Source: CTSoil-043 sp963821235 (GTDB taxonomy: Bacteria; Chloroflexota; Limnocylindria; Limnocylindrales; CSP1-4). Taken from it: a stretch of 64,000 bases of DNA. The notes beneath the pieces were generated by a model. The model was not told the DNA's origin. It did not search any database and saw only the letters and a list, made by a program, of their open reading frames with translations. Positions 44,512 to 51,971 of this stretch are shown here, in pieces. How positions within the stretch are numbered: position 1 is the first letter of the stretch; each line of letters begins with the position of its first letter. The stretch covers positions 310,001-374,000 of the forward strand of contig CAWGCS010000002.1 of assembly GCA_963821235.1 (NCBI GenBank). Reading direction: 5' to 3'. The position numbers were made by a program, and so were the translations under genes.

Positions 44512-47426
44512 CCCCTGCCGCCGCGCCGGCGTCCGCGCAGGCCGCCACGCGCCCGGCCGCGTACCCGCGATCGCGCGGCCGCGCCGGCGTCCTCGAGGAG
44601 ATCGCCGCCCGCCGCGCCGCCGACGTCGCGGCGGAGCTCGGTGAGGCGACCTATCGAGAGCTCGCGCGGGCCGCCGCCGGGGCGCCGCCCCCGCGCGATG
44701 CGGCCATCCGGCTCGCCCGCCCGGGCCTCCATCTCGTCGCCGAGGTGAAGCGCTCGTCGCCGTCCGCGGGCGCGATCGACGCGATCGCCGACCCCGTCGC
44801 CCGGGCCCGCGCGTACGAGGCGGGAGGCGCGGCCGTGATCTCCGTCCTCTGCGAGCCGCATTGGTTCGGCGGCTCCGTGGAGGACCTGCGGGTGGTCCGG
44901 GCCGCGATCGCCGCGCCCGTCCTGGCCAAGGAGTTCGTCGTCGACCCGCGCCAGCTCCCCATCCTGCGGGCCGCCGGCGCCGACCTCGTCCTCCTCCTGG
45001 CCGCGCTCCACCCGGCCCGTCGCCTGGCGGACCTCGCCTCCCGGGCTCGCGACCTCGGGCTGGGGCCGCTGGTCGAGGTCCACGCCGAGCGCGAGCTCGA
45101 CGCGGCGCTCGCGACGGGCGCCCGGCTCATCGGCGTCAACTCGCGCAACCTGCGGACGCTCGAGGTGGACCCCGACTACCCGCTGCGGATCCGGGCACGG
45201 ATCCCCGACGATCGTCTCGCGATCGCCGAGTCCGGCGCCCGCGATCCCGCGACGGTCGCCCGCTGGCGGGCCGCCGGCTACGACGCCGCGCTGGTGGGGG
45301 AGGCGCTCGTGCGGGCCGCGGACCCGCGCGCCGCCGCGGCCGCGTTCGTCGCCGCGGGCGCGGTGCCCGACGACGTCGGCGCCGTCCACCGCATCCCGCT
45401 GGTGAAGATCTGCGGGATCGTCGACGAGGCGGGCCTCGACGCCGCGCTTGCCGCCGGGGCCGATGCGATCGGCCTCAACTTCGTGGCCGGCACCGCCCGT
45501 GCCCTCACCCTCGGGGAGGGCGCCGCGCTCGCCCGCCGCGCCCGGGCCGCCGGCGGCCTGCGGACCCCGACCATCGTGGCCGTGACCTCGGGCGCAACCG
45601 CGGAGCTCCTGGCCGGCATCGCCGTGTCGGTCGACCCGGACGTCATCCAGCACCATGGCCACCCGACGCCGGACCAGGTCGCCGCGTCCCTGCGACCGGC
45701 CTGGGCGGTCCTGGCCCTTCCGGCGGTCGCGCCCGCGACGGCCGCCGCCCGCGAAGCCCTGGTGGCGGATGCGGTCCAGCGGGCCGGGGCGCTCCTGGCG
45801 GCCGGCGCCGGGCGGATCGTGCTCGACACCGCCGGCGGCCCCCACCCGGGCGGGACCGGCACCCGCGCCGACCCGTCGCTCGCGGCCGCCGTCGCCCGCG
45901 AGGTCCCGGTGATCCTCGCCGGCGGGCTGTCGCCGGCCTCGGTGGCGCCGGCGCTGCTTGCCATCCCGGCGGTCGGCGTCGACGTTGCCTCCGGGGTGGA
46001 GGCTCCGCGCATCCCCGGCCAGCGGCCACGAAAGGACCCCCTCGCCGTCGCCCTCTTCGCCAAGCGTGCCCGCGCCGCCCGCCTCGATCGCCCCAACGTC
46101 CCCTCCGGCCCGGCGCCGGTCCATCCCGGCCTCGTCGAGGCCGACGCCCGCGGCCACTGGGGCGCGGAGCGCGACTTCGGTGGCCGCTTCGTGCCGGAGA
46201 CACTCGTGGGGGCGCTGGAGCAGCTCGAGGCGGCCTATGCCGCCCTCCGCCACGACCCGGTCTTCTGGGCCGAGCTGCGCGAGCTGCTGGCCCGCTTCGC
46301 CGGCCGCCCCACGGCCCTCTACCGCGCCGATCGCCTGGCGGCTGCCGTCCTGGCGGAAGCCGCCAGGCTCCTGCCGCCCGCCGGTCGCGGCGCCGCCCCG
46401 CCGCTCCCGACCCGCCTCCGCCTCCACCTCAAGCGGGAGGATCTCGCCCATACCGGCGCCCACAAGATCAACAACGCCCTCGGCCAGGCGCTCCTGACGC
46501 GGCGCCTGGGCAAGACGCGGGTGATCGCCGAGACGGGCGCCGGCCAGCATGGCGTTGCCACCGCCACCGCCTGTGCCCTGCTGGGCCTCCCCTGCGTCGT
46601 CTTCATGGGCGAGGAGGACATCCGCCGCCAGGCCCCGAACGTCCTGCGGATGCGCGCCCTGGGGGCGGAGGTCCGCTCCGTGACCTCCGGCACGGGCACC
46701 CTGAAGGACGCCGTCAACGAGGCGATGCGCGACTGGGTCACCAACGTGGCGACCACCCATTACGTCCTCGGCAGCGCGATGGGCCCCCACCCATACCCCA
46801 CGATCGTGCGCGACCTCCAGCGCCGGATCGGCGACGAGGCGGCGGCCCAGCTCCTGGCGGTGGAGGGGCGCCTGCCCGACCTGGCCCTCGCCTGCGTCGG
46901 CGGCGGGTCGAACGCGATCGGCCTTCTCGCCCGCTTCATCGGCGAGCCCGGGATCCGCCTCGCCGTGGCGGAGGCGGCCGGCGACGGGATCGACACCGGG
47001 CGGCACGCGGCGGCGATCCTCGGCGGCTCGCCGGGGATCCTCCACGGGTCCCGCTCGCTCATGCTCCAGGACCGCGACGGGCAGGTCGTGGAAGCCGTCA
47101 GCGCCTCGGCCGGCCTCGACTACCCGGGAGTGGGACCGCAGCTGGCCGCCCTCGCTGAGGCCCGCCGGCTCTCGGTGGCCAGCGCGACGGACCGCGAGGC
47201 CGTGGCGGCGATGAAGACCGTGACCCTCACCGAGGGGATCCTCCCGGCCCTCGAGACGGCCCATGCGATCGCGGCGCTGCCGAAGCTCCTGGCCGGGCGC
47301 GAGGGGTCGGCCACCGCCTGGCCGGAGGAGACGCTCGTCCTCGTCGGCTTCTCGGGGCGCGGCGACAAGGACCTCGCCGCCCTGGAGCGCTTCGCCGACG
47401 TGGAGCCATGGGAGGGCATCCGATGA
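44508..47426 (+). CDS. trpCFB: Trifunctional TrpC-TrpF-TrpB fusion
   Basis: One uninterrupted 972-residue frame covering three tryptophan enzymes. Residues about 1-290 are indole-3-glycerol-phosphate synthase (VAEVKRSSPSAGAI, VLAKEFVVDP, GVNSRNLRTLEVD, IAESGA). About 296-525 are phosphoribosylanthranilate isomerase (LVKICGIVDEAG, AIGLNFVAGTAR, VILAGGLSPASV). About 540-972 are tryptophan synthase beta (GERDFGGRFVPE-like start, HTGAHKINNALGQALL with PLP Lys653, GVGGGSNAIGLLARF-like phosphate loop, GFSGRGDKD). The F-B linker is about 20 residues. I find no in-frame ATG or GTG just before TrpB, so internal initiation is unlikely. It overlaps trpD and trpA by ATGA. It would join consecutive steps 3 and 4 to the final indole condensation. 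Confidence 0.95.
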   Translation: MTPAAAPASAQAATRPAAYPRSRGRAGVLEEIAARRAADVAAELGEATYRELARAAAGAPPPRDAAIRLARPGLHLVAEVKRSSPSAGAIDAIADPVARARAYEAGGAAVISVLCEPHWFGGSVEDLRVVRAAIAAPVLAKEFVVDPRQLPILRAAGADLVLLLAALHPARRLADLASRARDLGLGPLVEVHAERELDAALATGARLIGVNSRNLRTLEVDPDYPLRIRARIPDDRLAIAESGARDPATVARWRAAGYDAALVGEALVRAADPRAAAAAFVAAGAVPDDVGAVHRIPLVKICGIVDEAGLDAALAAGADAIGLNFVAGTARALTLGEGAALARRARAAGGLRTPTIVAVTSGATAELLAGIAVSVDPDVIQHHGHPTPDQVAASLRPAWAVLALPAVAPATAAAREALVADAVQRAGALLAAGAGRIVLDTAGGPHPGGTGTRADPSLAAAVAREVPVILAGGLSPASVAPALLAIPAVGVDVASGVEAPRIPGQRPRKDPLAVALFAKRARAARLDRPNVPSGPAPVHPGLVEADARGHWGAERDFGGRFVPETLVGALEQLEAAYAALRHDPVFWAELRELLARFAGRPTALYRADRLAAAVLAEAARLLPPAGRGAAPPLPTRLRLHLKREDLAHTGAHKINNALGQALLTRRLGKTRVIAETGAGQHGVATATACALLGLPCVVFMGEEDIRRQAPNVLRMRALGAEVRSVTSGTGTLKDAVNEAMRDWVTNVATTHYVLGSAMGPHPYPTIVRDLQRRIGDEAAAQLLAVEGRLPDLALACVGGGSNAIGLLARFIGEPGIRLAVAEAAGDGIDTGRHAAAILGGSPGILHGSRSLMLQDRDGQVVEAVSASAGLDYPGVGPQLAALAEARRLSVASATDREAVAAMKTVTLTEGILPALETAHAIAALPKLLAGREGSATAWPEETLVLVGFSGRGDKDLAALERFADVEPWEGIR

Positions 47427-48271
47427 ACGCGCCCGCCGCTCCCACGATCGCCACCGACGCCACCGCCGGCGCCCGGCGCATCGCCGGCGCGTTCGCCCGG
47501 TCACGCGGGGAGGGCCGGGTGGCCCTCATCCCGTACGTCGTGGCCGGCTACCCCGACGCCGAGACCTCGCTCTCGATCGCCCTCGCGGCGATCGACGCCG
47601 GCGCCGACCTCCTCGAGGTCGGGCTCCCGTACTCGGACCCGCTGGCGGACGGGACCACCCTCCAGCGAGCCTCGGCTGGCGCCCTCGCCGCGGGGGCCAC
47701 CTTCGACGGGTCCCTCGACCTCGTCCGCCGCATCGCCCGCGCCCGCCCCGACGTCCCGCTCGTCACGATGGGCTACGCGAACCAGCTCATCGGCGGCGGT
47801 GACGGCCGAGCCCGGGCAGGCGCCCTGGCCGCCGCCGGTGTCGCCGGCACGATCGTCGCGGACCTGACGCCCGACGAGGGGGCGCCGTTCGAGGTCGCGG
47901 CCGCCGACGAGGGCATCGCGGTCGTCTACCTCGTCGCCCCGACGACGGCGCCCGCCCGCCGCGCCGCGATCGCCGCTCGATCCGGCGGCTTCCTCTACTG
48001 CGTCTCGCTGGTCGGCATCACCGGCGCCCGGACGAGCCTCCCGCCGGAGGTCGGCCGCTACGTCCGCGAGGTGAAGGCCGTCAGCCCGGTCCCGGTCGCG
48101 GTCGGCTTCGGCGTCAGCCGGCCGGCCCACGTCCGCGCCCTCGTCCGCGCCGGAGCCGATGGCGTGATCGTTGCCTCGGCGCTCGTCGACGCCCTGGGCC
48201 CGGACGGGCGGGACGTGGCTGCGCTCGGCCGCCTCGTGGCGCTGCTACGGGGAGCGACGACCCGGCGCTGA
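47423..48271 (+). CDS. trpA: Tryptophan synthase alpha chain
   Basis: 282 residues, cleaving indole-3-glycerol phosphate to indole, which is passed to the beta subunit. The catalytic Glu and Asp lie in LLEVGLPYSDPLADG, and the barrel ends with VGFGVSRPAHVRAL and GADGVIVASALV. I choose the ATG at 47423: it overlaps the trpCFB stop by ATGA and has GGAGG seven bases upstream (47411-47415). Another in-frame ATG is at 47408. The alpha chain remains separate although its beta partner is fused. Confidence 0.95.
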   Translation: MNAPAAPTIATDATAGARRIAGAFARSRGEGRVALIPYVVAGYPDAETSLSIALAAIDAGADLLEVGLPYSDPLADGTTLQRASAGALAAGATFDGSLDLVRRIARARPDVPLVTMGYANQLIGGGDGRARAGALAAAGVAGTIVADLTPDEGAPFEVAAADEGIAVVYLVAPTTAPARRAAIAARSGGFLYCVSLVGITGARTSLPPEVGRYVREVKAVSPVPVAVGFGVSRPAHVRALVRAGADGVIVASALVDALGPDGRDVAALGRLVALLRGATTRR

Positions 48272-48324
48272 CGGCCTGCAGAGGCACGCGCACGGCATCG
48301 CGCCGGCGGTCGCCTGGGCGCATC

Positions 48325-48381
48325 TGTGCCTACCCGAATCCGATGTGCCTACCCGAATCCGATGTGCCTACCCGAATCCGA
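48325..48381 (+). repeat. Three perfect 19-bp tandem repeats upstream of the sigma factor gene
   Basis: The unit TGTGCCTACCCGAATCCGA occurs at 48325-48343, 48344-48362 and 48363-48381 without a mismatch. The array ends 54 bases before the sigma factor ATG, in the 164-base gap after trpA. It is non-palindromic and has no spacers, so it is not CRISPR. It may be a set of operator sites or a small unstable repeat. Confidence 0.9.
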
Positions 48382-48435
48382 AGATTGAACGCGCGCTACC
48401 CTCCGGGAGTCAGTAGATGCGGAAGGCGTCCCTCG

Positions 48436-49014
48436 ATGGACGCCAGGGAGGACGATCCGCTGGATCGCGATCTCGTCGAGCAGGCCCAGCACGGTGACCG
48501 GCAGGCATTCGCCATCCTGGCCCGGACGCACGGCGACCGGCTCATGGCGATCGCCCAGCGGATCCTCCGGGACGTCGGACGGGCCGAGGACGCTGTACAG
48601 CAGACGCTGGTGATCGCCTGGCGGGAGCTTCCCAGCCTCCGCGATCCGGACCGCTTCGGCGCCTGGCTGCAACGCCTCCTCGTCAACGCCAGCTACACCG
48701 AGGCCCGGCGCGCGCGGACATGGAGCGCGAACGTCCGCGTCCTCCCGATCGACGGGCCGGCCGGATCAGACCAGGTGGTATCGGTCGAGAACCGCGACCG
48801 CCTCGAACGCGGCTTCCGGCGCCTCCCGCCCGACCAGCGGGCGATCCTTGTCTTCACCCACTACCTGGGCCTGACCCCGACTGAGATCGCCGAACGACTT
48901 GAGATCCCCGTGGGGACCGCCCGTTCCCGACTCCACTACGCGCACCGGGCGATGCGTGCGGCCATCGAGGCCGACGAGCGCCCCGTCGCGGTGGCCGGAG
49001 GGCGACCTCGATGA
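48436..49014 (+). CDS. ECF-type RNA polymerase sigma factor
   Basis: 192 residues with sigma-2 (AFAILARTHGDRLMAIAQRI, AEDAVQQTLVIAWRELPSL, RFGAWLQRLLVNASYTEARR) and sigma-4 (LPPDQRAILVFTHYLGLTPT, EIAERLEIPVGTARSRLHYA) and no sigma-3. The ATG at 48436 has GGAAGG ten bases upstream; the frame is open through the 19-bp repeats but that part is not sigma-like. The stop overlaps the next gene by ATGA, the usual arrangement of an ECF factor with its anti-sigma partner. Confidence 0.92.
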   Translation: MDAREDDPLDRDLVEQAQHGDRQAFAILARTHGDRLMAIAQRILRDVGRAEDAVQQTLVIAWRELPSLRDPDRFGAWLQRLLVNASYTEARRARTWSANVRVLPIDGPAGSDQVVSVENRDRLERGFRRLPPDQRAILVFTHYLGLTPTEIAERLEIPVGTARSRLHYAHRAMRAAIEADERPVAVAGGRPR

Positions 49015-50090
49015 CCGACCAGCGTGAGCTCGACCGCGTCCTCGTCGCCTTCTTCGTCGAGGGCACGGGCGAGCTGGCCGACCGCGTGATCGACGCGGCC
49101 CTCGATCAGATCGACCACACGCGCCAGCGGCGCGCGGTGCGTATGCCGTGGAGGATCTCGACGATGAACTCGACGATGAAACTGCTCACGCGGGTCGCCG
49201 CGGTCGCCGCCATCGGCGTGCTCGCGGTCGGCGGTGCACTCTACCTGACCAGACCCGGCCAGCCGGCGATCGGCGGCTCGGGCGGCGGCGCGTCGCCGAC
49301 TGCGGCCCCCGGCGCGTCGTCGTCGGCGGGGCTCGTCGTTCCCGACCGGGTCAACGCGGCCGGGAAGCTCGTGTGGTGCGCCAGCGTGGACTACCCGCCG
49401 TTCGAGTCCTACGCCGCGGACGGCACGACCGCCGAGGGCCTGGACGTCGACATCGCCGCCGAGATCGCCCGTCGCTGGGGCGTGACCAGCGAAGTCCGGG
49501 CAACGTCCTGGGACCTGCTCCTCTCCAACTTGGGCGCCGGGAAGTGCGACCTCGTCATCTCTGGCATGACCAGCACCGTCGGGGGCCGGACCGAGCAGGC
49601 CGACTTCGTCAACTACCTGCGGGTGTGGACGGCGTTCCTCGTGGCCCCGGGCAATCCCAAGGGGATCAACACCCTCGAGGACCTGGCGGGGAAGTCGGTC
49701 GCCGTGGCGCCCGGCACCCTCACGACGGAGCCCGACCTCAAGGCCGCCAGCGACCAGCTGGTCGCGGCCGGCAAGCCGGCGATCACGATCTCCGTCGCCA
49801 CCCGGTCGGACGACCTGTGGGTCGACCAGCTTGCCGTCGGGCGGGTCGACGCGCTGGCGGGTGACTCGGTCGACGTCGCCTACCATCTCGCCAGGCCGCC
49901 GTACGCCGGCACGTCGGAGGTAGGTGGCCCCGCGATCAACCCGCAGCCGATCGGGATCGCGATCCGCAAGGACGACACGGGCATGAAGGCGGCGGTCGCC
50001 GCGGCCATGGAGGCCATGTACGCCGACGGCACGATGAAGGCCATCGTGGAGAAGTGGGGCGTGACTGACGCCGTGGAGCTGCTCAAGTAG
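49011..50090 (+). CDS. Anti-sigma-like membrane protein with a periplasmic-type SBP_bac_3 domain
   Basis: 359 residues in three parts. Residues 1-50 are cytoplasmic and resemble the short N-terminal segments of partner proteins encoded after ECF factors (VLVAFFVEGTGELADRVIDA, ALDQIDHTRQRRAVRMPWR). Residues about 58-80 are one membrane segment. A Gly/Ser/Ala linker leads to a family 3 solute-binding domain from about residue 115: LVWCASVDYPPFESYAADG, AEGLDVDIAAEIARRWGV, CDLVISGMTSTVGGR and GIAIRKDDTGMKAAVAAAME. There is no lipobox and no permease or ATPase nearby, so a sensor role fits better than transport. Ligand unknown; the family mostly binds amino acids. It could also be a mere gene-order coincidence with a membrane-anchored binding protein. 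Confidence 0.82.
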   Translation: MTDQRELDRVLVAFFVEGTGELADRVIDAALDQIDHTRQRRAVRMPWRISTMNSTMKLLTRVAAVAAIGVLAVGGALYLTRPGQPAIGGSGGGASPTAAPGASSSAGLVVPDRVNAAGKLVWCASVDYPPFESYAADGTTAEGLDVDIAAEIARRWGVTSEVRATSWDLLLSNLGAGKCDLVISGMTSTVGGRTEQADFVNYLRVWTAFLVAPGNPKGINTLEDLAGKSVAVAPGTLTTEPDLKAASDQLVAAGKPAITISVATRSDDLWVDQLAVGRVDALAGDSVDVAYHLARPPYAGTSEVGGPAINPQPIGIAIRKDDTGMKAAVAAAMEAMYADGTMKAIVEKWGVTDAVELLK

Positions 50091-50108
50091 GGGAGCTGCT
50101 CAAGTAGG
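50075..50108 (+). repeat. 17-bp perfect tandem duplication at the convergent gene ends
   Basis: The unit GGAGCTGCTCAAGTAGG occurs at 50075-50091 and 50092-50108. The first copy holds the last codons and TAG of the sensor gene; the second supplies the TGA of gluQ on the other strand. It looks like a recent slippage event that left both stops usable. Confidence 0.85.
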
Positions 50109-51062
50109 CGCAACCCACGCCGATCCGGTGAACAGCTCCCCGAGGCGGTCCGCCGGCACCGGTCTCGCCTGATCCTGCAAGCCGATCGCCGCGGCCGCGA
50201 GACCGAGCAGGTCGGCCGGCGCCGCTCCTCCGTCGAGGAGGTCGCGGATGGCGGTGTCACGGTCGGCCTTCGAGAGCTTCGCACCCGACGGCTTGCGCAG
50301 GAGAGGGTGGTGCAGGAAGGCGGGCGGGGTCGGCCGTCCCAGCAGCCGGCCCAGGCGGAGCTGGCGCGGTGTCGCGTCGAGCAGGTCGCGCCCGCGGACC
50401 ACGAGGTCCACGCCGTGCCGGAGGTCGTCGACGACGACGCAGAGCGGGTAGCTCCAGTTGCCCTGCCGGTCCTGGAGGGTCAGGTCCCCGTCGGCCGAGG
50501 GGTCGCCGAGCTGTGGGCCCAGCAGGACGTCGTCGAAGGTCTCGGTCCCGCCGCCGAGCCAGGCGCGAACGGCGGCGCCGGGCGCGTCCTCGGGGAGCCC
50601 ACGATCGCGACAGTCGCCTGGACACCCCGGACCGCGCCAGGCGAGCAGCGCCGCGCGCGAGCAGGTGCAGGCGTAGACGCGTCCCTGCCGTCGGAGGGCC
50701 TCAGCCGCCGCCCGGTACGGTGCCGGGTCGTCCGACTGGCGACAGGGCGATGGCCCGGCCCGCAGCTCCGCCGCGGACGGCGCATCCGGCACCAGCCCCA
50801 TCTGCTCGAGGTCCTCGAGGAGGGCTGCCTCGAACGCCCTGCGGCTGCGCTGGCGATCGTGATCCTCGATCCGCAGGACGACGCGGCCGCCGGTCGCCCG
50901 GGCGATGCCCCAGACGTACACGGCGTTGACGAGGTGGCCGAGGTGGAGGAGGCCCGTCGGGGCCGGGGCGAATCGCGTCGTGGGTCGCGCCGGCAGTCGC
51001 CCCGGGTCGGGCCGCGCGGGGCCGGGGTCGCGCGGCCCGAGCGCGACCGCCGCCGCGCTCAC
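50100..51062 (-). CDS. gluQ: Glutamyl-Q tRNA(Asp) synthetase
   Basis: Truncated GluRS paralog that attaches glutamate to queuosine in tRNA-Asp; 320 residues with no anticodon-binding domain. The HIGH-type box is GLLHLGHLVNAVY. The zinc site is built from CTCSRAALLAWRGPGCPGDC, and the KMSKS-type loop is AKLSKADRD. The GTG start at 51062 shares GTGA with the chorismate mutase stop, making it the last gene of the aro operon. Its link with aromatic synthesis is not obvious. Confidence 0.9.
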   Translation of the reverse strand: MSAAAVALGPRDPGPARPDPGRLPARPTTRFAPAPTGLLHLGHLVNAVYVWGIARATGGRVVLRIEDHDRQRSRRAFEAALLEDLEQMGLVPDAPSAAELRAGPSPCRQSDDPAPYRAAAEALRRQGRVYACTCSRAALLAWRGPGCPGDCRDRGLPEDAPGAAVRAWLGGGTETFDDVLLGPQLGDPSADGDLTLQDRQGNWSYPLCVVVDDLRHGVDLVVRGRDLLDATPRQLRLGRLLGRPTPPAFLHHPLLRKPSGAKLSKADRDTAIRDLLDGGAAPADLLGLAAAAIGLQDQARPVPADRLGELFTGSAWVAPT

Positions 51063-51451
51063 TCGTCCAGCGGACGGGCCGGCAGGCCGTCGCCGATCGC
51101 GCCCACGCCGGCCGCCCGTCGCTTCTGGGCGTGCTGGACGCGCCGGGTCGCGGCGATCAGCTTGCGGTAGAGGGCCACCAGCTCGGGCTCCGGGAAGAGG
51201 CCGGCCGAGGTGCTGGTCACCCGCTCCAGGACCTCCGCTTCGCGCCTGGCATCGCGGACCGTGCGCCGGCCCGTCGCCTGCTTGAGGCGTCCGATCTCGA
51301 GCGCGATCTGGGCCCGCTCGTTGAGGAGGGCGACGATCTGGTGGTCGATGGCGTCGATCCGGTGCCGCAGCGGGGCCAGCGCGGCGCCGGTGCGGTCGGG
51401 CATGGCCGTCGAGTCGGCGACGACGATGTCGGGCTCGTCCCGCTCAGGCAT
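51059..51451 (-). CDS. Chorismate mutase, AroQ class
   Basis: 130 residues, converting chorismate to prephenate for Phe and Tyr. All-helical AroQ fold with active-site residues in RHRIDAIDHQIVALLNERAQ and ALEIGRLKQATGR, then ALYRKLIAATRRVQ. The ATG at 51451 overlaps the aroQ stop by eight bases. An internal ATG at residue 17 also fits. No prephenate dehydratase or dehydrogenase domain is attached. Confidence 0.9.
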   Translation of the reverse strand: MPERDEPDIVVADSTAMPDRTGAALAPLRHRIDAIDHQIVALLNERAQIALEIGRLKQATGRRTVRDARREAEVLERVTSTSAGLFPEPELVALYRKLIAATRRVQHAQKRRAAGVGAIGDGLPARPLDE

Positions 51452-51971
51452 CGGTCTCCTCCGCGTCGAGCCCCCCGGAGGCGATCTCGCCGGCCCGCCA
51501 GCGCCGGGCGAGATCCTCGAGCGCCCGATGGTAGCCGGCCGCCTTCATCCCCACGAAGCGGGCGATCGCGACGTCCTCGAGGTAGCTGACCCGCCGGAAC
51601 GGCTCGCGGGTCGCCGGGTCGGAGAGGTGGACCTCGACGAACGGCCGCTCGATGGCCAGGAGCGCGTCGCGCAGGCTGACCGAGGTGTGGGTCAGGCCGG
51701 CGGCGTTGACGATGGCGGCGTCGAAGTCGCGTCGCTGGAGGCGGTCGATGATCACCCCCTCGTGGTTCGACTGGCAGAAGGCCACCTCGACGCCCAGCGC
51801 GACCGCCCGGACCCTGAGGGCGTCGTTGATCTCGTCGAGCGTCTCCCGCCCGTAGATCGCCGGCTCGCGCGTGCCCAGCAGGTTCAGGTTGGGCCCGTTG
51901 ACCACGAGGACCCGCAACGGGCGACCCGGACCCGAGCGGCCGCCGGCGCCGGTTCCCAGCGGCTCGCTCAT
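51444..51971 (-). CDS. aroQ: 3-Dehydroquinate dehydratase, type II
   Basis: 175 residues. The catalytic tyrosine lies in NGPNLNLLGTREPAIYG. FCQSNHEGVIIDRLQ, the histidine-containing NAAGLTHTSVSLRDAL and the closing EVHLSDPATREPFRRVS are the type II blocks. NAAGLTHTS departs slightly from the usual NPGAYTHTS. The N-terminus carries about 18 extra Gly/Pro-rich residues. It overlaps the aroKB stop by ATGA. Confidence 0.94.
   Translation of the reverse strand: MSEPLGTGAGGRSGPGRPLRVLVVNGPNLNLLGTREPAIYGRETLDEINDALRVRAVALGVEVAFCQSNHEGVIIDRLQRRDFDAAIVNAAGLTHTSVSLRDALLAIERPFVEVHLSDPATREPFRRVSYLEDVAIARFVGMKAAGYHRALEDLARRWRAGEIASGGLDAEETDA

Noticed and set aside
46085..46165. The TrpF-TrpB junction as a frameshift artefact or read-through of two genes
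   Set aside because: Both domains are complete, in the same frame, and joined by a linker with normal codon use. No start codon with a ribosome site precedes TrpB.
43245..47504. A 1419-codon open frame on the minus strand opposite the trp genes
   Set aside because: It is the antisense of clearly homologous trp enzymes. High GC removes stop codons from opposite frames, and the translation is low-complexity Arg/Gly/Ala.
48325..48381. A short CRISPR array
   Set aside because: The three 19-bp units are contiguous with no spacers, and no cas genes are present.
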